Assembly: GCF_913775985.1 (NCBI RefSeq)
Contig: NZ_CAJYMB010000099.1
Location: 1-33,134 of the forward strand
Direction of reading: 5' to 3'
Source: an uncultured Pluralibacter sp.
GTDB lineage: Bacteria; Pseudomonadota; Gammaproteobacteria; Enterobacterales; Enterobacteriaceae
DNA: 33,134 bases
Part shown: in pieces, positions 6,565 to 15,631 of the stretch
How the letters are laid out: each line of letters opens with the position of its first letter
How positions within the stretch are numbered: position 1 is the first letter of the stretch
Notes under the pieces: model-generated
Databases searched by the model: none
What the model saw: the letters and a program-made list of their open reading frames with translations, nothing else
Told to the model about the DNA's origin: nothing
Position numbers and translations under genes: made by a program

Positions 6565-7452
6565 ATGCCTCGCTCACCGCGTTCTACCGCTATCTGGCTG
6601 CCTGTTTTAGTGCTGATTATTGCCATGAGCTCAATTCAGAGCGGTGCGTCGCTGGCAAAAACCCTGTTTCCATTGATAGGCGCCCCCGGCGTTACCGCCC
6701 TGCGCCTGGCGCTCGGCACGCTGATCCTGGTGCTGGTGTTTAAGCCCTGGCGGCTAAGGTTCAGCCGCGAGCAGCGGCTGCCGCTGCTGCTGTACGGCCT
6801 CTCCCTCGGCGCTATGAACTATCTGTTTTATCTTTCACTGCAGCGCATTCCGCTCGGCATTGCCGTGGCGCTGGAGTTTATCGGGCCGCTGGCGGTGGCG
6901 CTGTTTGGCTCCCGCCGCCCGCTGGATTTTATATGGGTCCTGCTGGCGGTGATGGGGCTCTGGTTTCTGCTGCCGCTGGGCCAGAGCAGCGATAGCGTGG
7001 ATCTCACCGGCGCCGCGCTGGCAATTGGCGCCGGCGCATGCTGGGCGCTGTATATTGTGAGCGGCCAGCGCGCCGGGGAAGAGCACGGCCCGGCCACCGA
7101 TGCGATGGGATCGCTGATTGCCGCCGCCATTTTTGTGCCGGTTGGCATCATTCAGGCAGGCGACCTGCTGTGGCACTGGTCACTGCTGCCGATCGGGCTG
7201 GGGATCGCCGTTCTCTCTACGGCGTTGCCCTACTCCCTGGAAATGATCGCCCTGACGCGCCTGCCAACCCGCACCTTCGGCACGCTGATGAGTATGGAAC
7301 CGGCCATCGCGGCTATTTCCGGAATGCTTTTTCTCGGCGAAACGCTGACCCTGAGCCAGACACTGGCGCTCGGCGCCATTATTGCCGCATCGGTAGGCTC
7401 TACCCTTACGCTGCGTAAGGAAGCACGCATTGAAAAGATTGAAATTAAATAA
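6565..7452 (+). CDS. rhtA: RhtA, threonine/homoserine exporter (DMT superfamily)
   Basis: 295 residues, the same length as E. coli RhtA (YbiF). About ten transmembrane segments form two EamA domains; conserved stretches include SIQSGASLAKTLFPL, GVTALRLALGTLIL, RIPLGIAVALEFIGPLAVALF and TLMSMEPAIAAISGMLFLGE. It exports threonine, homoserine and related amino acids across the inner membrane. Several starts are possible; I chose the ATG at 6565 because it has GGAG at suitable spacing and matches the homologue. An intrinsic terminator at 6462-6481 sits in its upstream region, which may mean attenuation. Confidence 0.92.
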   Translation: MPRSPRSTAIWLPVLVLIIAMSSIQSGASLAKTLFPLIGAPGVTALRLALGTLILVLVFKPWRLRFSREQRLPLLLYGLSLGAMNYLFYLSLQRIPLGIAVALEFIGPLAVALFGSRRPLDFIWVLLAVMGLWFLLPLGQSSDSVDLTGAALAIGAGACWALYIVSGQRAGEEHGPATDAMGSLIAAAIFVPVGIIQAGDLLWHWSLLPIGLGIAVLSTALPYSLEMIALTRLPTRTFGTLMSMEPAIAAISGMLFLGETLTLSQTLALGAIIAASVGSTLTLRKEARIEKIEIK

Positions 7453-7636
7453 TCTGAAACAAGAAAGCACATATTGTCCGGGGTATTTTGTAGCAACGCT
7501 TTTGGGAATGAAAATATTTAGCGAATGAAATATATTCTCACTTAAAAATTAAGAATCTTTTACCAAAAAATATATAACTAACTGTTTAATAATGATTTAA
7601 CAGAAAGCTTAAAAGTCTATGCTATTAAACCGATAG

Positions 7637-8227
<591 letters not shown>

Positions 8228-8246
8228 GCCTTATCGCTTTATTCTC

Positions 8247-8269
8247 AAACCCCTCTCCGGAGGGGTTTT
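8247..8269 (+). terminator. Intrinsic terminator of dps
   Basis: AAACCCCTC and GAGGGGTTT pair around TCCG, ending in T4, 19 bases after the dps stop. Confidence 0.9.
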
Positions 8270-8413
8270 GCGCTTTTATGGTGCATTGCCTTCCTGCTCC
8301 TCGCCCGCAAAGTAATTAAAATGTAAACATTGCATCACACAATCGTTAACATAAGATTGTTTTATCTCCGCTATTTACGCTAAATATCGTCCTGCAGAGC
8401 CCCTCTGCGGCGA

Positions 8414-8443
8414 TGCACTCATTCTGCGCCCCAAAACAGTGCA
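8414..8443 (+). promoter_or_regulatory. Two overlapping NtrC enhancer sites for glnH
   Basis: TGCACTCATTCTGCGCC (8414-8430) and, on the other strand, TGCACTGTTTTGGGGCG (8443-8427) resemble the NtrC site TGCAC(C/T)-N5-GGTGCA; the second differs at only about two fixed positions. Their centres are about 121 and 108 bases upstream of the predicted sigma-54 start, which agrees with the two adjacent NtrC sites reported for E. coli glnHp2. Confidence 0.65.
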
Positions 8444-8497
8444 TCCGCTACAGCCTGCACCGCTGCCAGTACAACCTGATGTCCGGCTTTGTTTATA

Positions 8498-8510
8498 AAA
8501 CAACGGGTTG
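8498..8510 (+). promoter_or_regulatory. Candidate IHF site between NtrC sites and sigma-54 promoter
   Basis: AAACAACGGGTTG matches the IHF consensus WATCAANNNNTTR at all but one fixed position. IHF bending is known to assist glnHp2 in E. coli; here the site lies unusually close to the -24 element, so the assignment is tentative. Confidence 0.4.
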
Positions 8511-8515
8511 TAAAA

Positions 8516-8533
8516 CTGGCACACTTTTTTCAT
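8516..8533 (+). promoter_or_regulatory. Sigma-54 promoter of glnHPQ
   Basis: CTGGCAC at 8516-8522 is a strong -24 element; ten bases after its GG is TC within TTTCAT, the -12 region. It lies about 50 bases upstream of glnH, downstream of the NtrC sites, as in E. coli glnHp2. Confidence 0.75.
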
Positions 8534-8584
8534 AAGCGAATCGCTCTCCCAGGGGATCGCCCCGTGGATATAAAAGGAAATGCT

Positions 8585-9331
8585 ATGAAGTCTGTATTGA
8601 AATTTTCCCTGGCTGCACTGACCCTGGCTTTTGCCGTTTCATCTCAGGCGGCAGATAAAAAACTGGTGGTCGCCACCGACACGGCTTTTGTGCCTTTCGA
8701 ATTTAAGCAGGGCGACAGCTATGTCGGCTTTGATATCGATCTGTGGACCGCTATCGCTAAAGAGCTGAAGCTCGACTTCACCTTTAAGCCGATGGACTTC
8801 AGCGGCATTATCCCGGCGCTGCAAACTAAAAACGTCGATCTTGCGCTGGCGGGCATTACCATTACCGACGAGCGTAAAAAAGCCATCGAGTTTTCCGACG
8901 GTTACTACAAAAGCGGCCTGCTGGTGATGGTGCAATCCCGTAATGACAGCATCAAGAGCGTCAAAGATCTGGACGGCAAAGTGCTGGCAGTGAAGAGCGG
9001 CACCGGCTCCGTGGACTACGCGAAAGCCAACATTAAAGCCAAAGACCTGCGCCAGTTCCCGAACATCGATAACGCCTACATGGAGCTCGGCACCGGCCGC
9101 GCCGACGCGGTGCTGCACGATACGCCGAATATCCTCTACTTCATTAAAACCGCCGGCAACGGCAAGTTTAAAGCCGTAGGCGAATCCCTCGAAGCGCAGC
9201 AGTACGGTATTGCCTTCCCGAAAGGCAGCGACGAGCTGCGTGAAAAAGTGAACGGCGCGCTGAAAAAACTGCATGAAAACGGCCAGTACAATGAAATCTA
9301 CAAAAAATGGTTCGGCACCGATCCTAAATAA
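8585..9331 (+). CDS. glnH: GlnH, periplasmic glutamine-binding protein
   Basis: 248 residues, as in E. coli. A signal peptide ([22 protein letters not shown], cleaved after residue 22) leads into [20 protein letters not shown], the start of a type II periplasmic amino-acid-binding fold. Conserved ligand-pocket stretches include [31 protein letters not shown] and [10 protein letters not shown]. It delivers L-glutamine to GlnP/GlnQ. The frame is open to 8489, but the ATG at 8585 has AAGGA upstream and begins the signal peptide. It is first in glnHPQ under the sigma-54 promoter and is followed by a stable hairpin before glnP. Confidence 0.97.
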   Translation: MKSVLKFSLAALTLAFAVSSQAADKKLVVATDTAFVPFEFKQGDSYVGFDIDLWTAIAKELKLDFTFKPMDFSGIIPALQTKNVDLALAGITITDERKKAIEFSDGYYKSGLLVMVQSRNDSIKSVKDLDGKVLAVKSGTGSVDYAKANIKAKDLRQFPNIDNAYMELGTGRADAVLHDTPNILYFIKTAGNGKFKAVGESLEAQQYGIAFPKGSDELREKVNGALKKLHENGQYNEIYKKWFGTDPK

Positions 9332-9354
9332 ACCAGCCTGAATCATTCCCTGAC

Positions 9355-9382
9355 GCCCGGCGGCGCGCCTCGCGCCCCGGGC
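9355..9382 (+). repeat. Stable stem-loop between glnH and glnP
   Basis: GCCCGG, a bulged C, GGCGCG, loop CCT, CGCGCC and CCGGGC form a 12-bp GC stem in the 106-base gap, with no U-run. Such structures often protect the upstream message end and lower downstream expression, which would give excess binding protein over permease. The effect is inferred. Confidence 0.65.
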
Positions 9383-9437
9383 CTGCTTTATGGGCACATT
9401 TGCCCGGTCTCATTTTCAACGGTAACAGGAACAGAAT

Positions 9438-10097
9438 ATGGAGTTTGACTGGAGCGTTATCTGGCCCGCGCTTCCGGCGCTGCTGACGGGCGCAAAGATG
9501 ACCCTGTGGATCTCAGTCCTCGGCCTGGCGGGCGGGATTGTGATCGGTCTGATTGCCGGTCTGGCGCGCACCTACGGCGGCTGGATAGTCAATCACGTGG
9601 CGATGGTTTTTATTGAAATCATTCGCGGCACGCCGATCGTGGTGCAGGTCATGTATATCTACTTTGCTCTGCCAATGGCCTTTCCCGACGTGCGCATCGA
9701 CACCTTTGCGGCGGCGGTAATTACCATCATGATTAACTCTGGCGCATACATTGCCGAGATAACCCGCGGCGCGGTGCTCTCGATCCACAAAGGCTTCAGC
9801 GAAGCGGGGCTGGCGCTCGGACTTTCGCGACGTGAAACGGTCTTCCACGTGATTATGCCGCTGGCCCTGCGCCGGATGCTGCCGTCGCTTGGCAACCAGC
9901 TGATTATCAGCATTAAAGATACCTCGCTGTTTATCGTGATCGGCGCGGCGGAACTGACCCGCAGCGGCCAGGAGATCATCGCCGGGAACTTCCGCGCGCT
10001 GGAGATCTGGACCGCGGTCGGCGTTATCTATCTCGTTATTACCCAGGTACTCAACCTGGTGCTCCGCAGTCTTGAAAAGAGGATGAAAATCCTGTGA
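9438..10097 (+). CDS. glnP: GlnP, glutamine ABC transporter permease
   Basis: 219 residues, the E. coli length. About five membrane segments of the polar amino-acid (HisM/GlnP) permease family; the cytoplasmic coupling loop is [28 protein letters not shown] (about 116-143). An ERGTP-like motif [11 protein letters not shown] is conserved. The permease homodimer forms the inner-membrane channel with GlnQ. An AACAGGAACAGAAT ribosome region precedes the ATG. Its stop overlaps the glnQ start by four bases. Confidence 0.96.
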   Translation: MEFDWSVIWPALPALLTGAKMTLWISVLGLAGGIVIGLIAGLARTYGGWIVNHVAMVFIEIIRGTPIVVQVMYIYFALPMAFPDVRIDTFAAAVITIMINSGAYIAEITRGAVLSIHKGFSEAGLALGLSRRETVFHVIMPLALRRMLPSLGNQLIISIKDTSLFIVIGAAELTRSGQEIIAGNFRALEIWTAVGVIYLVITQVLNLVLRSLEKRMKIL

Positions 10098-10816
10098 TTG
10101 AATTCAAAAACGTCTCCAAGCATTTTGGCAAAACCCAGGTGCTGCACAATATCGATCTGAGCATCGCTCAGGGTGAAGTGGTGGTGATCATCGGCCCGTC
10201 CGGTTCGGGCAAATCAACCCTGCTACGCTGCATCAATAAACTGGAAGAAGTCACCTCCGGCGATCTGGTGGTTGACGGCCTTAAGGTCAACGATCCGAAA
10301 GTCGACGACCGCCTGATCCGCCAGGAGGCGGGAATGGTGTTTCAGCAGTTTTACCTGTTTCCGCACCTGACGGCGCTGGAAAACGTGATGTTCGGCCCGC
10401 TGCGGGTGCGCGGCACGGCCAAAGCGGAAGCTGAAAAGCAGGCGAAAGCGCTACTCGCCAAGGTCGGACTGGCGGAGCGCGGCCACCACTATCCGGCCGA
10501 GCTATCGGGCGGCCAGCAGCAGCGGGTGGCTATCGCACGGGCGCTGGCGGTGAAGCCAAAGATGATGCTGTTTGACGAGCCCACCTCGGCGCTCGATCCC
10601 GAGCTGCGCCACGAAGTGTTGAAGGTGATGCAGGATCTGGCCGAAGAAGGGATGACGATGGTAATCGTGACCCACGAAATCGGCTTTGCCGAGAAGGTGG
10701 CCTCGCGCCTGATCTTCATTGATAAAGGACGCATTGCCGAAGACGGTCATCCGCAAACGCTGATTGAGAACCCGCCCAGCCAGCGCCTGAAAGAGTTTTT
10801 ACAGCACGTATCCTGA
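10094..10816 (+). CDS. glnQ: GlnQ, glutamine ABC transporter ATPase
   Basis: 240 residues with all ABC motifs: Walker [10 protein letters not shown] (34-42), Q-loop around FQQFYLFP (83-90), signature LSGGQQQR (137-144), Walker B MMLFDEP with Glu162, and the H-loop His194 (VTHE). It powers GlnHPQ glutamine import. It begins with GTG, sharing GTGA with the glnP stop, so translation is coupled. The GTG start is also used in E. coli glnQ. Confidence 0.97.
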   Translation: MIEFKNVSKHFGKTQVLHNIDLSIAQGEVVVIIGPSGSGKSTLLRCINKLEEVTSGDLVVDGLKVNDPKVDDRLIRQEAGMVFQQFYLFPHLTALENVMFGPLRVRGTAKAEAEKQAKALLAKVGLAERGHHYPAELSGGQQQRVAIARALAVKPKMMLFDEPTSALDPELRHEVLKVMQDLAEEGMTMVIVTHEIGFAEKVASRLIFIDKGRIAEDGHPQTLIENPPSQRLKEFLQHVS

Positions 10817-10824
10817 TCGGAATA

Positions 10825-10848
10825 CCCCGCCGCCTCCGTGCGGCGGGG
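10825..10848 (+). terminator. Hairpin after glnQ
   Basis: CCCCGCCGC and GCGGCGGGG form a nine-bp stem with a six-base loop, eight bases after the glnQ stop. There is no U-run, so it may be a 3' stabiliser or a Rho-assisted end. Confidence 0.5.
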
Positions 10849-10888
10849 GACCCGGCCCTCCTGCGCAGGCAGCCTGAATTTTGGCGTA

Positions 10889-10894
10889 TATACT
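10889..10894 (+). promoter_or_regulatory. Possible ybiO -10 element
   Basis: TATACT followed by TATCG, 33 bases before the ybiO start, with no recognisable -35; the pattern would suit a sigma-S type promoter. Weak evidence. Confidence 0.3.
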
Positions 10895-10927
10895 TATCGT
10901 TTTGTTTGATTGTTAAGGGAGCGTACC

Positions 10928-13132
10928 GTGCCGGGACTGTTGCTGTTTATCTTTATGCTGTTTTGCGCGCCGCTGCAGGCAGCGCCCGTATCGGTACCTT
11001 CCCCTTCCGCATCGCAGCCCGCCCAACCCGACGAGGCACAGAAAAAAGAGGCTTACGCGGCCCTCGCCGACGTGCTGGAAAATGATACCGCGCGCAAAGA
11101 GCTTATCGAAAAATTGCGCAGCACCGCAGCAGCCTCCCCAACATCCGGTACTGCCTCCGCCCCCGCGTCATCTGCGGCGCTGGAAGACAAAACGGTGCTG
11201 GAAAATGTCTCCCACGTCAGCCGCCAGTTCGGCGACGCGTTCGCCGGCCGCTTCGCCCAGCTGTGGCGCAACATTACCGCCGAGCCCCACAAGCATTTTA
11301 ACGCCGGCACCTTCACCCGCGCCCTGACCCAGTTTTTGCTGCTGGCGGCACTGGTATTCGGCCTGTACGGCCTGCTACGCTTCGCCGCGCTGCCGCTGTT
11401 TCGCAAAATGGGCCACTGGGGACGTAAAAAAAATCACGACCGCACCAGCTGGCTGCATCTGCCGGCGACCATTCTTGGCGCCTTCGCCTTCGACCTGCTG
11501 CTGCTGGGGTTTACCCTGTTCGTCGGCGAGCTGCTCAGCGGGCGCATCAACGGCGGCAACCCCACTATCGCCTTTCAGCAAAGCCTGTTTCTGAACGCCT
11601 TTGCGCTGATCGAATTTTTTAAGGCGGTGCTGCGCCTGATTTTTTGCCCGCAGGTGCCCGATTTGCGCCCCTTCACCCTGCGCGAAGAAACCGCCGGGTA
11701 CTGGTGCCGCCACCTTAGCCTGCTGAGCGGTGTGACCGGGTATGGCCTGATTGTGGCGGTGCCGATTATCTCCAACCAGGTCAACGTCCAGACCGGCGCG
11801 CTGGCCAACCTGGTGATTATGTTCTCAATCACCGTCTGGGGGCTGTGGCTTATTTTGCACAACCGCAAAGCGATCACCCGCGGGTTAAACGATCTGGCGG
11901 ATCGCTCCCTGCCCTTTTTCAGCCTCTGCATCCGGGTGTTTTCCCACATCTGGCACTGGCTGGCGATCGCCTACTTTCTGGTGCTGTTTTTCCTTTCGCT
12001 GTTCGATCCGGGTAACAGCCTGAAATTTATGATGAGTGCGACGATGAAAAGCCTGGCGACGGTCGCGCTTGCCGCCTTCGTCTCCGGTCTGCTGTCCCGC
12101 TGGATAGCCAAGACCATTATTCTGTCGCCGGAAACCCGCCGCAGCTATCCCGAGCTGCAAAGGCGGCTCAACGGCTGGATCTCAGCCACCCTGAAAGTGG
12201 CCCGCATTCTCACGGTCTGCGTGACGATTATGTTGCTGATGAATGCCTGGAGCCTGTTTGATTTTGGCCGCTGGCTGCACGGCGAGGTGGGGCAAAAAGT
12301 GATCGATGTGCTGATCCGCATCTCGCTGATTCTGTTTTTCTCGGCGGTAGGCTGGACACTGCTTGCCAGCCTGATTGAGAATCAGCTGGCGTCGGATCAT
12401 CACGGCCGCCCGCTGCCGAGCGCCCGGGCGCGCACGCTGCTGACGCTGTTTCGCAACGCCATCGCGGTGGTTATCACCACCATCACGGTGATGATTTTGC
12501 TCTCAGAAATTGGCGTCAATATTGCCCCGCTGCTGGCCGGGGCCGGGGCTTTAGGACTGGCGGTCTCTTTCGGTGCCCAGACGCTGGTGAAAGATATTAT
12601 TACCGGGATTTTTATTCAGGTGGAAAACGGCATGGATACCGGCGATCTGGTGACGATTGGCTCGCTCACCGGCACGGTAGAGCGCATGTCGATTCGCTCG
12701 GTGGGGATCCGCATGGACAGCGGGGCCTACTATATTATTCCGTGGTCCTCCATCAGCACCTTCGCCAACTTCGTACGCGGCATTGGATCGGTGGTGGCAA
12801 ACTACGACGTGGATCGCCGGGAGGATACGGACAAAGCCAACGACGCGCTCAAAGCCGCCGTGGCCGATATGATGGCCCAGGACAACATTCGCGCTCTGGT
12901 TATCGGCGAGCCGTCGTTCTCCGGCCTGGTCGCCCTGAGCAATACCGCCTTTACCCTGCGCGTCTCCTTTACTACCCTGCCGCTTAAGCAGTGGTCGGTG
13001 CGCTACGCGCTGGACGCGCAGGTGAAAAAGCATTTCGACGAGGCCAACATTCGTCCCCCGGTGCAGACCTACGAAATGCTGCCCGCGCCGGAATCAGCGG
13101 CGGCGCTGCCGCCCGCCGAGCCCGCGCCGTAG
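10928..13132 (+). CDS. ybiO: YbiO, MscS-family moderate-conductance mechanosensitive channel
   Basis: 734 residues, near E. coli YbiO (741). A signal peptide (MPGLLLFIFMLFCAPLQA, cut after residue 18) precedes a periplasmic region and about ten or eleven membrane helices. The MscS core is LLAGAGALGLAVSFGAQTLVKDIITGIFI, the Gly/Ala-rich pore-lining helix, then the beta domain ENGMDTGDLVTIGSLTGTVERMSIRSV. The channel opens under hypo-osmotic shock and releases solutes. I chose the GTG at 10928 because GGGAG lies seven bases upstream and the signal peptide starts there; an upstream TTG (10910) is less likely. The C-terminus is Pro/Ala-rich. Its stop lies four bases from the stop of convergent rlmF. 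Confidence 0.92.
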   Translation: MPGLLLFIFMLFCAPLQAAPVSVPSPSASQPAQPDEAQKKEAYAALADVLENDTARKELIEKLRSTAAASPTSGTASAPASSAALEDKTVLENVSHVSRQFGDAFAGRFAQLWRNITAEPHKHFNAGTFTRALTQFLLLAALVFGLYGLLRFAALPLFRKMGHWGRKKNHDRTSWLHLPATILGAFAFDLLLLGFTLFVGELLSGRINGGNPTIAFQQSLFLNAFALIEFFKAVLRLIFCPQVPDLRPFTLREETAGYWCRHLSLLSGVTGYGLIVAVPIISNQVNVQTGALANLVIMFSITVWGLWLILHNRKAITRGLNDLADRSLPFFSLCIRVFSHIWHWLAIAYFLVLFFLSLFDPGNSLKFMMSATMKSLATVALAAFVSGLLSRWIAKTIILSPETRRSYPELQRRLNGWISATLKVARILTVCVTIMLLMNAWSLFDFGRWLHGEVGQKVIDVLIRISLILFFSAVGWTLLASLIENQLASDHHGRPLPSARARTLLTLFRNAIAVVITTITVMILLSEIGVNIAPLLAGAGALGLAVSFGAQTLVKDIITGIFIQVENGMDTGDLVTIGSLTGTVERMSIRSVGIRMDSGAYYIIPWSSISTFANFVRGIGSVVANYDVDRREDTDKANDALKAAVADMMAQDNIRALVIGEPSFSGLVALSNTAFTLRVSFTTLPLKQWSVRYALDAQVKKHFDEANIRPPVQTYEMLPAPESAAALPPAEPAP

Positions 13133-13136
13133 CGCC

Positions 13137-14045
13137 TTAACCGCCGCGGCGGCGCTTCGCGTCGTCCATAAAGGTCCAGGCAATAAAGCGGCTCTGCTTT
13201 TGCCCCTGGGCCATCTCTTTTTTCACCACTTTCACTGCCCCCGCCTCGTTGAGGGCCGGATAGAGCAGCGGCAGGTTGTCGCCGCGGGATACCAGCGAGC
13301 TGAACCAGCCGACCTGGCGCGCGTACTGCCGGCTTTCGCCAATCATCTTGCGGATAAAGGCCACCTCGCCCCCGTCGCACCACAGCTCCTGCTGCTGGCC
13401 GCCGAAGTTGAGCGCCTGAACTTGCTGCTGGCCGAGATTGCGGCGCTTGCGCTCGCTGCCGGCGCGGGCGCTGGCCGCCGAGTCGTGGAACGGCGGATTG
13501 CACATGGCGGCGCGATAAAACTCATTTTTGTGAATCATGCCGCCGAGGATAGCCTCGGGATCTTTCTGCCGCCGCAGGCGGATCTGCCGGCTCATGCCCG
13601 GATTGGCGTCGATAATGGCCTGCGCGCACTGCATCGCCTGCGGGTTAATTTCGGTACCGGTAAAGCGCCAGCCGTATTCAAACTGGCCGATCAGCGGATA
13701 GATAAGGTTAGCGCCGGTGCCGATATCCAGCACGCTGGCGCCGCTCGCGCCCCCGTCCTCATTCAGCAGGTCAGCCAGATGGTGAACGTAGTCCGCGCGG
13801 CCAGGCACCGGCGGGCAGAGAAATCCGTCGGGAATGTCCCAGCCCTGCACCTCATAGAAGTGGGCCAGCAGCGCCCGGTTCAGCGTTTTGACCGCCTGCG
13901 GATCGGCAAAGTTTACCGTGGCTTCTCCCGCGGGGTTATTGACGATAAACGCGGCCAGCTCCGGCACGCTGTGGCACAGCGCGGGCAGATCGTAGCGGGC
14001 GTGGTGGCGGCTGCGCGGGTGCAGTCCCGACTTCTGGGCTTTCAT
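13137..14045 (-). CDS. rlmF: RlmF, 23S rRNA m6A1618 methyltransferase
   Basis: 302 residues (E. coli YbiN/RlmF is 308). The SAM-binding motif is VLDIGTGAN (105-113) and the catalytic motif of N6-adenine methyltransferases is NPPFHDS (183-189). Further family stretches are [19 protein letters not shown] and [19 protein letters not shown]. It methylates A1618 of 23S rRNA. The C-terminus ends at RRRGG, lacking the last residues of the E. coli protein. Only four bases separate its stop from that of ybiO, with no terminator in between; the final codons include the palindrome CCGCCGCGGCGG (13141-13152). It is divergent from the flavin reductase gene. Confidence 0.93.
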   Translation of the reverse strand: MKAQKSGLHPRSRHHARYDLPALCHSVPELAAFIVNNPAGEATVNFADPQAVKTLNRALLAHFYEVQGWDIPDGFLCPPVPGRADYVHHLADLLNEDGGASGASVLDIGTGANLIYPLIGQFEYGWRFTGTEINPQAMQCAQAIIDANPGMSRQIRLRRQKDPEAILGGMIHKNEFYRAAMCNPPFHDSAASARAGSERKRRNLGQQQVQALNFGGQQQELWCDGGEVAFIRKMIGESRQYARQVGWFSSLVSRGDNLPLLYPALNEAGAVKVVKKEMAQGQKQSRFIAWTFMDDAKRRRGG

Positions 14046-14139
14046 AGCATTCTCCTGTTAACGGCTGCGTAAGATACCCGTTGACGGCGGCGAGGTAAAT
14101 AAGTGACGCTTGCCGGACATCCACTTACCAGGGTTCGCT

Positions 14140-14754
14140 ATGTATTTCTATCAACCGGCAAACGGCCACGGCCTGCCCCACGATCCGCTCAACGCCATTA
14201 TTGGCCCACGCCCGATCGGCTGGATAGCCTCTGTCAATGCGCAGGGTCAGCGCAATCTGGCGCCTTACAGCTTCTTCAACTGCTTTAACTATCATCCGCC
14301 CATCATTGGCTTCGCCAGCAGCGGCATGAAAGACAGCGTGCGCAATATTATTGATACCGGCGAGTTCGTCTGGAATCTGGCCACCGTGGAGCTTGCGGCG
14401 GCGATGAATGAAACTTCCGCCAGCCTGCCCCGGGGCGAAGACGAGTTTGTCCGCGCCGGACTGACGCCCGCCGACAGCCAGGTGGTGCGCGCGCCGCGGG
14501 TGGCGGAAAGCCCGGTGAATTTTGAATGTCGCCTGAGCCAGTGCATTCAGCTGCAGGACGCCAGCGGCGGCGCGATTGATACCTGGCTGGTGCTGGGGGA
14601 AGTAGTGGCGGTTCACATCGACGAGGCGCTTCTGGAAGATGGCATTTACCAGACGGCGAAAGCGCGCCCCGCCCTGCGCGCCGGCGGGCCGAGTGCCTAT
14701 TACACCATTGATGAAAGCCAGCGCTTCGATCTGATCCGCCCTGACGCGCGATAG
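14140..14754 (+). CDS. Flavin-reductase-like FMN-binding protein
   Basis: 204 residues. The N-terminal NAIIGPRPIGWIASVNAQGQRNLAPYSFFN is the signature of the flavin reductase-like (split-barrel FMN-binding) family, and the later FASSGMKDSVRNIIDTGEFVWNL and NFECRLSQCIQL fit the same fold. Members bind FMN and act as NAD(P)H:flavin oxidoreductases or flavin-dependent reductases; the substrate here is unknown. The ATG at 14140 follows AGGG at a good distance; the frame is open 10 codons upstream without a better start. It is divergent from rlmF with 94 bases between, and is not present at this spot in E. coli K-12. A hairpin follows. No membrane or export signals. Confidence 0.85.
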   Translation: MYFYQPANGHGLPHDPLNAIIGPRPIGWIASVNAQGQRNLAPYSFFNCFNYHPPIIGFASSGMKDSVRNIIDTGEFVWNLATVELAAAMNETSASLPRGEDEFVRAGLTPADSQVVRAPRVAESPVNFECRLSQCIQLQDASGGAIDTWLVLGEVVAVHIDEALLEDGIYQTAKARPALRAGGPSAYYTIDESQRFDLIRPDAR

Positions 14755-15219
14755 CCTGTGGAGCAGCCGCGAAGTGCGGCTGCATCTCGCGGTTTTACAC
14801 CAAATAATCTGTTCATCCTGGAAGGGACGCAAATGCTTCCGCACTCCACTTGTCCTTTACGGGAACCAGCGAGCATGCGATCTCTAAAGTTACGATAAGT
14901 CGCAGTCTGAAATTGAAAAAAACGTTATATTTACAGATAAATAGACCTTTCATTACCCGACATTAAGCAAATTTACGCGTACACTTTTTCACGTTTCGAG
15001 TAGCAAATTGTGCGCTCTCCCGCCCGCGTCTCTGCGGTTAACCGCGGTCTGCTGCCGACGGGAAGATAATTTATTAATAATTAATAAGTTATTAAAACAT
15101 CAAAATATTTGAAACTCTCTGTCGATTCTCTTCGATTTTATTTATCGCGCCGTATCGCGATACTTATCCCATCGACGCTTACCGCGTTATCAGCAGCCAA
15201 ATGCTGTAAGGAATTGACC
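14755..15219. other. Gene-free region before ybiJ (465 bases)
   Basis: Lower GC than its neighbours in the middle and right parts; no credible reading frame on either strand. It contains a hairpin (14763-14783), the palindrome GCGGTTAACCGC (15034-15045), an AT-only inverted repeat TTATTAAT-A-ATTAATAA (15071-15087) and a TATCGCG pair (15143-15159) whose second copy sits in the palindrome GTATCGCGATAC (15152-15163). E. coli carries other genes here (ybiI, ybiX, fiu, mcbA), so this may be a remnant of a rearranged interval. Confidence 0.6.
14763..14783 (+). terminator. Hairpin after the flavin reductase gene
   Basis: GCAGCCGC and GCGGCTGC pair perfectly around GAAGT, eight bases after the stop. 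The downstream sequence ATCTCGCGGTTTT has T residues only 9-12 bases later, so termination would be weak. Confidence 0.5.
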
Positions 15220-15480
15220 ATGAATACTGTAAAAACTACCGCACTTGCCGCCGCGCTTTCCGCTCTCTCTTTTGGCGCGTTTGCCGCGCAGCCGGTCACC
15301 CAGTCTGAAGCGATGGGAATGCAGAAAGTCGGGAATGTTTCCGTGTACGGCGCAACCACGCTGGACGATATGGAAGCCCAGGTTGCAGAAAAAGCGGCCG
15401 CGGCGGGCGCCAGCGGCTACAGCATCACCTCCGCCACTAATAACAATAAAATGAGCGGAACCGCGGTGCTGTATAAATAA
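15220..15480 (+). CDS. ybiJ: YbiJ, DUF1471 (YhcN/BhsA/McbA) small periplasmic stress protein
   Basis: 86 residues. A signal peptide (about residues 1-22, ending GAFA before AQPVTQSEA) leads to a compact domain with KVGNVSVYGATTLDDMEAQVAEKAAAAGASGYSITSATNNNKMSGTAVLYK. The strand-helix-strand form with the final GTA.LYK is characteristic of the enterobacterial DUF1471 proteins, which respond to acid, peroxide, metal or biofilm cues; the exact function of YbiJ is unknown. The C-terminal half is nearly identical to E. coli YbiJ. The ATG follows TAAGGA eight bases upstream. A longer open frame to 15109 lacks a signal-peptide start and is not used. A strong terminator follows. Confidence 0.9.
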   Translation: MNTVKTTALAAALSALSFGAFAAQPVTQSEAMGMQKVGNVSVYGATTLDDMEAQVAEKAAAAGASGYSITSATNNNKMSGTAVLYK

Positions 15481-15597
15481 GTTTCGTTGTCCTCAATACC
15501 GGGCGCTGCTTGCAATTAACCCTCTGGCAGCGCCAGTACGGCGGACAGGAATGCATCAACCCTCATTGTAATAATTACTGCTGTTATTAACCCTTTT

Positions 15598-15626
15598 GCC
15601 CGCTCCTCTGGAGCGGGCTTTTTTTT
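15598..15626 (+). terminator. Strong intrinsic terminator after ybiJ
   Basis: GCCCGCTCC and GGAGCGGGC pair around TCT, followed by eight T residues. It works only in the rightward direction; leftward ybiB transcripts would see AAAAGGG after the stem. Confidence 0.9.
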
Positions 15627-15631
15627 GCGCG

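Larger units (their letters stand above)
8228..8584. other. dps-glnH intergenic region (357 bases)
   Basis: Holds the dps terminator and the glnH control region (NtrC, IHF and sigma-54 elements, listed separately). A short inverted repeat ACAATC/GATTGT at 8339-8360 overlaps a possible sigma-70 promoter (TTGCAT, 16 bases, TAAGAT) that might correspond to a second glnH promoter. No gene is supported. Confidence 0.6.

Noticed and set aside
9355-9382. Repeat (REP/BIME) element between glnH and glnP
   Set aside because: It is a stem-loop but does not show the usual REP sequence and no second copy was seen in this window.
13069-13503. 144-codon Arg/Pro/Gly-rich frame overlapping the ybiO-rlmF junction
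   Set aside because: Shadow frame spanning two well-supported genes with no start context or domain.
15052-15100. Mobile-element end upstream of ybiJ
   Set aside because: The AT-rich inverted repeat is short, has no partner end or target duplication and no transposase nearby.
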